Below are positions 13,694 to 18,276 of a DNA stretch of 18,276 bases, in pieces (positions within the stretch are counted from its first letter, which is position 1; each line of letters opens with the position of its first letter). The DNA comes from Cyanobacteria bacterium OH_PDB_112. Lineage in GTDB: Bacteria; Cyanobacteriota; Vampirovibrionia; Gastranaerophilales; CAJFVJ01. The position numbers and the translations under genes were made by a program. The notes beneath the pieces were generated by a model that did no database searches, was not told where the DNA came from, and saw nothing but the letters and a program-made list of their open reading frames with translations. The stretch lies in NCBI GenBank assembly GCA_023457295.1, contig JAEWLZ010000099.1, forward strand, positions 1 through 18,276, read 5' to 3'.

Positions 13694-14935
13694 TCAATTA
13701 TTTTGTTCAACGGTTTTTATAAAACAATTTATATAAGCATTAATGTCTTCTTTATCACAAGATAAAATACCTCCGCCGGCTCTGTCAGAATGCCCACCTC
13801 CTTGGTATTCTATTGATTTTCCGCTTTGTGTTAAATATTTATCCCATTCGATTTTTGATTTGTCTATAAAATCTTTAGCATTTATGGATTCTTTTTTAGA
13901 GTGAATACTAATTTTATATTTATTAGAGTTAGGTGCTATTTTGTAAAATACCATTGCAGCTTGAACATTTTTTAGTTTCTCTTTAAGTTCGGGAGAAAAA
14001 ACATTATCTTTTTCCGGATTATTAATAATTCTTGTCCGTAAACTACTTAAAATTTTGCTGCTATGAACAGTATCCATGCCAATTGATGCCCAAATTTTGC
14101 TATCAGGTTTAATAACTATATATGCCAATTTTCCGTTAGGACTTATTTTTATTTTTTGCGGCAAGTCATTCATGAATTTTTTCTCTTTGGCGTTAAGTTT
14201 TGCAAAAATATCAAGATGATTATAAACTTCTTGCTTTGAGTCTTTATCAAGCTGTGCTTCGAGCTTTTCAAGTACTTCTTTTGAATTTTTGTCATTTTCA
14301 AGTTCCGGCAATTTAATCAATTTTGCCCCGGTTGGAGTATTCTCGATAGAAACGAGTTTTGATTTTGAATAGTCACTCAACATTCCGCAGTATAGATTTT
14401 TTGCATCTGTCTTTTCAATCTTTTGACCTAGGGTCTCAAAAAATCTAAAAATCACTCCGCTGCAAGATTTTGCTGTTTCATCAACATAAAGTCCATCTTT
14501 TTGTGAATTTGTTTCCAATGTATTAGGTTGAATATTATGGTGGTCAAGTATAACAGTCGGTTTTTGTGGTGATTTATTAAATTGCAATAAAGATTTTTGA
14601 GGGAATCTCTCCGTGCTGTTAAAATCAACTATCAAATGCATATCAGGTTCTTTATCAGTTTGTTTTAATTTATAATTCGGACTGAAAAACAAACCCTTTG
14701 TCTCTTTTTCTTCTGTGCAAATTCTAACCTTTTTCCCAAGGCTTTGAAGAAAATTGTACATAACTTTTGCACTGTTTAAAGTGTCTTCATCAGGTAATAC
14801 ATGTGTGTAAATATCGACAGTTTTTATCGATGGGTCAGAAATTTTACTATAAATATTGCTCGCAACAGCTCTAGATATAGGTTTAGCTCTAAATGAAAAA
14901 TTATTATTTTGTATATTATTGTTTACTATAAACAT
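13694..14935 (-). CDS. DHH/DHHA1 family phosphoesterase
   Basis: The 413-residue protein has the DHH catalytic core: HVLPDED (45-51), an Asp in LIVDF (about 104), ILDHHN (129-134) and YVDETAKSCSG (150-160). Its DHHA1 substrate-binding domain ends in GGGHSDRAGGG (379-389). Family members (NrnA, RecJ, GdpP types) use two metal ions to cut nanoRNAs, pAp or cyclic dinucleotides. There is no membrane, PAS or GGDEF segment, so it is closest in plan to a soluble NrnA-like enzyme, but with about 90 extra residues, largely between the DHH and DHHA1 domains (about 180-330). An Asn-rich N-terminal tag (NNNIQNNNFSFRAK) precedes the core. No clear ribosome binding site. It ends in TGA and appears to be a single-gene unit. 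Confidence 0.9.
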   Translation of the reverse strand: MFIVNNNIQNNNFSFRAKPISRAVASNIYSKISDPSIKTVDIYTHVLPDEDTLNSAKVMYNFLQSLGKKVRICTEEKETKGLFFSPNYKLKQTDKEPDMHLIVDFNSTERFPQKSLLQFNKSPQKPTVILDHHNIQPNTLETNSQKDGLYVDETAKSCSGVIFRFFETLGQKIEKTDAKNLYCGMLSDYSKSKLVSIENTPTGAKLIKLPELENDKNSKEVLEKLEAQLDKDSKQEVYNHLDIFAKLNAKEKKFMNDLPQKIKISPNGKLAYIVIKPDSKIWASIGMDTVHSSKILSSLRTRIINNPEKDNVFSPELKEKLKNVQAAMVFYKIAPNSNKYKISIHSKKESINAKDFIDKSKIEWDKYLTQSGKSIEYQGGGHSDRAGGGILSCDKEDINAYINCFIKTVEQNN

Positions 14936-15085
14936 ATTTAAATCTTTTTATTTTTATTACAATTATTTTAAAAATGAACATAAAAAAATTTAACAATTTT
15001 AAAAATATTTATTTACAAATTTTAACTCTCAACTCGAAAATATAAATACAAGCCAAACGGTTAAGTAGTATAGTTGTTTTAAAGC
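14936..15085. other. AT-rich gap upstream of the DHH gene
   Basis: Non-coding stretch between the tRNA-Lys terminator and the DHH phosphoesterase gene. It is extremely AT-rich, without a reading frame. TTGAGA (about 15024-15029) and several AT boxes could form a promoter, but none matches well enough to call. Confidence 0.4.
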
Positions 15086-15088
15086 ATT

Positions 15089-15111
15089 AAAAAAGAGGGT
15101 CGAAACCCTCT
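15089..15111 (-). terminator. Terminator of tRNA-Lys gene
   Basis: Minus strand: AGAGGGT-TTCG-ACCCTCT, a 7-base-pair stem with a stable UUCG tetraloop, followed by T5. It starts 10 bases after the tRNA 3' end. Confidence 0.93.
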
Positions 15112-15120
15112 GAAATTAAA

Positions 15121-15196
15121 TGGTGCGCTTGGCGCGATTCGAACGCGCGACCTATCCCTTAAAAGGGGAGTGCTCTACCAGCTGAGCTACAAGCGC
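15121..15196 (-). tRNA. tRNA-Lys (anticodon UUU), CCA encoded
   Basis: The 76-base cloverleaf reads on minus. Acceptor stem GCGCTTG/CAAGCGC, D arm with AGCTCAGCTGGTAGAGC, anticodon loop CTTTTAA giving UUU, T arm GCGCG-TTCGAAT-CGCGC, discriminator A, and an encoded CCA end. The anticodon stem has TCCC/GGGA paired, with a C-U mismatch at positions 27-43. UUU reads the AAA and AAG lysine codons, which are very frequent in this AT-rich genome. It is a single-gene unit with its own promoter and terminator. Confidence 0.97.
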
Positions 15197-15248
15197 TTAA
15201 TGACTCCCTGATTGCCTGTATGGCTTAAATCGTTGTGTCTGTAAATTT

Positions 15249-15277
15249 AAGATACCAACAACATAATTGTACGTCAA
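15249..15277 (-). promoter_or_regulatory. Promoter of tRNA-Lys
   Basis: Minus strand: -35 TTGACG (15272-15277), 17-base spacer, -10 TATCTT (15249-15254). It predicts a start near 15242, about 46 bases before the mature tRNA 5' end. The best -35 match and ideal spacing in the window, as expected for a stable RNA. Confidence 0.7.
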
Positions 15278-15291
15278 CAATTTTTTCCGAA

Positions 15292-16590
15292 TTATTTTTC
15301 GTAAGGATTTTTTCTTATTATTGTTTGTTCTCTTTCAGGTCCGACAGATATTATAGTTACTGGGCAGTCAATGAGTTTTTCTATTTCATTAATATATTCT
15401 TGAGCCTGAACGGGTAATTCATCAAAGCTTTTTATTGCTGATAAATCTTGTTTCCAACCTTGCATTGTTTTATAAACAGGCTCTAAATACTGATGAACCG
15501 CAACATTTGTCGGATAGTTTTTATAAAGTTTTCCGTCACGTTTATCTTTGTATGCTATGCAAATTTTAATTTCTTCAAAAGTATCAAAAACATCCATTTT
15601 GGTAATAGCCATACCTGTAAGACCGTTAACTTGTACGCCGTATTTGCCTACAAGAGCGTCAAACCAGCCGCATCTTCTTTTGCGACCTGTTGTTGTTCCG
15701 TATTCATGCCCAATTTCGCAAATTTTTTCCCCGATTTCATCAAAAAGCTCTGTAACAAAAGGTCCTTCGCCCACACGGGTTACATAAGCTTTTGAAATAC
15801 CTATAACTTCGTTTATATACGCAGGTCCTACGCCGCTTCCTACCGCTGCGCCGCCCCCTATCGGATTTGAGCTTGTAACGTATGGGTATGTGCCATAATC
15901 CACATCGAGCATGGTTCCTTGCGCACCTTCCAAAAGAATATTTTGACCTGACTTAACAGTATTTTGTATTGTTTCAAGAATTTCAGACTCCACGTAAGGT
16001 TCTAAAAGTTCGGCATAAGTATTGCAATAATCCCAAATTTGGGCTTTTGTGTAAGGTTTCATTTGATAAATTTTTGTCAAAACTTTATTTTTTTGCGGCA
16101 AAATAACATCAAGTTTTGCACTTAAGCTGTCTTTATCGTACAAATCTTCGACTCGAATGCCTATTCTTGACATTTTATCAGTATAAGTCGGACCGATACC
16201 TTTTTTAGTTGTTCCTATTTTGTTTTTCCCCAGAGAGCTTTCGCTGTATCCATCGATATCTATATGGTACGGCATGGTGATATGAGCAAGAGGGCTTATT
16301 TTTAGATTTTTAGGAGAAATTCCTCTTTTTATCAAATCGTCAATTTCTCTAATCAGAGTTTCGGGATGAATTACGCATCCTGCACTGATAACACAAGTTT
16401 TGCCATCATATAAAATCCCTGAAGGAATAAGGTGGAATTTGTATGTTTCACCGTTTACAACTACTGTATGACCTGCGTTGCATCCACCCTGATAGCGAAT
16501 TATCAGTCCCGCGTGTTCTGAGAGCAAGTCTGTGATTTTTGCTTTACCTTCATCGCCCCATTGAGCGCCTACAACAACTACATTCGGCAT
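15292..16590 (-). CDS. purA: Adenylosuccinate synthetase
   Basis: PurA joins IMP and aspartate with GTP to make adenylosuccinate, the first step from IMP to AMP. The 432 residues are full length. NVVVVGAQWGDEGK with Asp13 and Lys16, the IRYQGGCNAGHT segment with His41, HLIPSGIL, IGTTKKGIGPTY, GAQGTMLDVDYGTYPYVTSSNP and TTTGRKRRCGWFDA are family motifs. One oddity: the GDEGKGK loop reads GDEGKAK, with Ala17 replacing a normally invariant Gly. AAGGAG lies 8 bases before the ATG. It has a promoter at 16626-16654 and stands between dnaK and the tRNA-Lys unit. Confidence 0.97.
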   Translation of the reverse strand: MPNVVVVGAQWGDEGKAKITDLLSEHAGLIIRYQGGCNAGHTVVVNGETYKFHLIPSGILYDGKTCVISAGCVIHPETLIREIDDLIKRGISPKNLKISPLAHITMPYHIDIDGYSESSLGKNKIGTTKKGIGPTYTDKMSRIGIRVEDLYDKDSLSAKLDVILPQKNKVLTKIYQMKPYTKAQIWDYCNTYAELLEPYVESEILETIQNTVKSGQNILLEGAQGTMLDVDYGTYPYVTSSNPIGGGAAVGSGVGPAYINEVIGISKAYVTRVGEGPFVTELFDEIGEKICEIGHEYGTTTGRKRRCGWFDALVGKYGVQVNGLTGMAITKMDVFDTFEEIKICIAYKDKRDGKLYKNYPTNVAVHQYLEPVYKTMQGWKQDLSAIKSFDELPVQAQEYINEIEKLIDCPVTIISVGPEREQTIIRKNPYEK

Positions 16591-16625
16591 ACCGTAAACT
16601 CCTTGAAAATTCCTTTTGCTTTTTT

Positions 16626-16654
16626 ATTTTCTGTCAAACCAGATAGGGGGTCAA
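16626..16654 (-). promoter_or_regulatory. Promoter of purA
   Basis: Minus strand: -35 TTGACC (16649-16654), 17-base spacer, -10 GAAAAT (16626-16631), predicting a start near 16619 and a leader of about 28 bases. The -10 is weaker than the -35. Confidence 0.5.
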
Positions 16655-16672
16655 GTAAATAGGTTTAAATGT

Positions 16673-16705
16673 AAAAATCCCCCTCCGGCATGGTGGGGGA
16701 TTTTT
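16673..16705 (-). terminator. Terminator of dnaK
   Basis: AAAAATCCCCC pairs with GGGGGATTTTT: an 11-base-pair stem with an 11-base loop and T runs. It lies 34 bases after the dnaK stop. The symmetric flanks allow termination in either direction. Confidence 0.92.
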
Positions 16706-16717
16706 GGAATTTATAAA

Positions 16718-16737
16718 GATTGCTTCGCGCAATGACA
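16718..16737 (-). repeat. REP-like palindrome (GTCATTGC-GCGAA-GCAAT type)
   Basis: Directly after the dnaK stop the minus strand reads TTGTCATTGCGCGAAGCAATC, with ATTGC pairing to GCAAT. This resembles the short GTCATTGCGA...GAAGCAATC palindromic repeats scattered between genes in many unrelated bacteria. Only one copy is in the window, so repetitiveness cannot be shown here. Confidence 0.45.
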
Positions 16738-16738
16738 A

Positions 16739-18276
16739 TTAGTCTTGTTTTGTGTACTCAGCGTCAATTACATCATCGTCGCCGCCATTTTCGGGAGTAG
16801 TTTCTTCTGGAGTCTCTCCACCTTCAGGCTGTCCTTCTGATTCAGTTGACTGGTAAGCCGCTTGAGAAATAGCAAAAATAGTCTGTTGTAATTCTTCAGA
16901 AAGTTTTTTGATTTCTTCTGCGGGTTTATTTTCATCAATAGCTTTTTGAAGTTCATCTTTTTGAGATTCGATTTTATTTTTTTCCTCATCAGAGATTTTT
17001 CCTTCAAAGTCTTTGACTAGTCTTTCAGAAGATGCAACAAGTCCTGCCGCGCTGTTTCTGATTTCGACTTCTTCTTTTTTCTTTTTGTCTTCTTCTGCGT
17101 GAGATTCAGCTTCTTTTACCATTTTATCAATATCTGATTCATTCAAGTTAGATGAATTTGTGATAGTGATTTTTTGCTCTTTGTTTGTTGCTTTGTCTTT
17201 TGCAGATACGTTTACAATACCATTTGCGTCAATATCAAAAGTTACTTCTACTTGAGGAATACCGCGCATTGCAGGAGGAATTCCGTCAAGTCTGAACATG
17301 CCCAAAGACTTATTATCTTTTGACATTGGTCTTTCACCTTGAAGAACGTGGATATCAACTGCTGTTTGGTTGGTTTCGGCAGTTGAGAACACTTTTTATT
17401 TTGAAACATGAATAGTTGTATTACGAGTAACAAGAGCTGTCATAACACCGCCAAGAGTTTCAATACCCAGAGTCAAAGGAGTTACGTCTAAAAGTACGAT
17501 ATCTTTAACTTCACCTGCCAAAACACCCGCTTGAACAGCAGCACCAACTGCAACAACTTCATCAGGGTTTACAGACTGGTTAGGGTCTTTTCCTGTATAT
17601 TCTTTTACAAGGGCTTGGACAGCAGGAATACGAGTAGAACCTCCGACCAAAACTACTTCGTCAATTTCACCTTTTGAAAGACCGGCATCAGCAATAGCTT
17701 GTTCCATAGGTTTCTTACATCTTTCAAGCAAATCGTGGCATAAAGATTCAAATTTGGCTCTTGATAAAGTCAAATCAAGGTGTTTAGGACCATTTGCATC
17801 TGCTGTTATGAATGGAAGATTAATAGAAGTTTCCATTACTGATGAAAGTTCGCATTTAGCTTTTTCCGCAGCTTCTTTTAAGCGTTGCATAGCTTGTTTA
17901 TCATTTTTGAGGTCAATACCTTCTTGTTTTTTAAATTCTTCAGCAAGCCAATCGATAATTTTTTCATCAAAATCGTCACCGCCAAGACGTGTATCACCTG
18001 AAGTTGAAAGTACTTCGTGAACACCGTCGCCGATTTCAAGAATTGATACGTCAAATGTACCGCCACCAAGGTCGAATACAAGGACTTTTTCAGGTTTTTC
18101 TTTTTCAAGACCGTATGCCAACGCTGCTGCGGTAGGCTCGTTTACGATTCTTAGAACTTCAAGCCCCGCGATTTTTCCAGCATCTTTTGTCGCTTGTCTT
18201 TGAGCATCATTAAAGTACGCAGGAACAGTAATAACGGCAGATGTGACTTTTTCTCCGAGATAAGTTGATGCGTCAT
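16739..18276 (-). pseudogene. dnaK: dnaK, partial at right edge, interrupted by an in-frame TAA
   Basis: Chaperone DnaK (Hsp70). The first about 125 residues lie beyond the right edge. The ATPase domain shows AVITVPAYFNDAQRQATKDAG, VNEPTAAALAYG, VFDLGGGTFDVSI and VLVGGSTRIPAVQ; DVTPLTLGIETLGG covers the linker and first strand of the substrate-binding domain. The frame then meets TAA at 17396-17398 within RNTTIHVSK-stop-KVFSTAETNQ, where relatives read like TTIPxxKxxVFSTA. The same frame continues for another 218 codons to the usual DDDVIDAEYTKQD end, so no frameshift is involved. Without read-through the product would lack most of the peptide-binding domain and the lid. The GTG just after the stop has no ribosome binding site, so independent restart is unlikely. 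A sequence error is the main alternative. Confidence 0.9.

Noticed and set aside
17393..17395. dnaK as two separate genes (downstream half starting at GTG 17390-17392)
   Set aside because: No ribosome binding site before the GTG, and both halves are in one frame and match one DnaK; a single interrupted gene is simpler.
1..18276. CRISPR array, insertion sequence, prophage or toxin-antitoxin module
   Set aside because: No regularly spaced direct repeats, transposase or integrase motifs, or paired toxin-antitoxin frames were seen on either strand.

Overview
The window is AT-rich chromosomal DNA dominated by housekeeping genes, nearly all on the minus strand. The best guess for the source is a low-GC, gut-type member of the non-photosynthetic Cyanobacteria relatives (Vampirovibrionia/Melainabacteria, Gastranaerophilales). 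The reasons are an efp-accB(-accC) order of cyanobacterial type, a cyanobacteria-like PurA N-terminus, an AsmA-like protein that suggests a two-membrane envelope, and an Asn-rich N-terminal tag on one protein. No rRNA or other marker fixes the taxonomy, so this is inference.

Left part (1-3770, minus): glyS (GTG start, good promoter) is followed by a large AsmA/TamB-like envelope protein. That protein starts at TTG and runs off the left edge. Divergent from glyS is a four-gene plus-strand cluster (3934-5291): an unrecognised protein with a membrane segment at each end, a YtxH protein, a DUF948-like membrane/coiled-coil protein and a second YtxH protein, closed by a strong terminator. The gap at 5292-5584 is not empty. 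It holds a candidate minus-strand small RNA with a C-rich middle and a textbook terminator, and the opposite strand there is unusually G-rich.

Middle (5585-9653): rsmD and a small SprA-related putative zinc metalloprotease on minus; a plus-strand small lipoprotein preceded by pentamer repeats; a shared bidirectional terminator; then efp-accB-accC on minus, from a promoter just behind aroQ.

Right-middle (9654-12670, minus): a compact operon of an 88-residue unknown, glyA, a WecA/TagO-type phospho-sugar transferase and aroQ. Shine-Dalgarno sequences overlap or directly follow the preceding stop codons. The transferase appears to start at an AUU codon.

Right part (12724-18276, minus): OsmC-family protein, short-form ribosome hibernation factor, DHH/DHHA1 phosphoesterase, tRNA-Lys(UUU) with its own promoter and UUCG terminator, purA, and the 3' three quarters of dnaK. 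dnaK carries an in-frame TAA in the substrate-binding domain, within a small cluster of unexpected codons. This is either a sequence error, a real disruption or recoding. No CRISPR array, insertion sequence, integrase or phage gene is visible. The most unusual signals are the dnaK stop, the AUU start, the candidate sRNA and the YtxH/DUF948 cluster.
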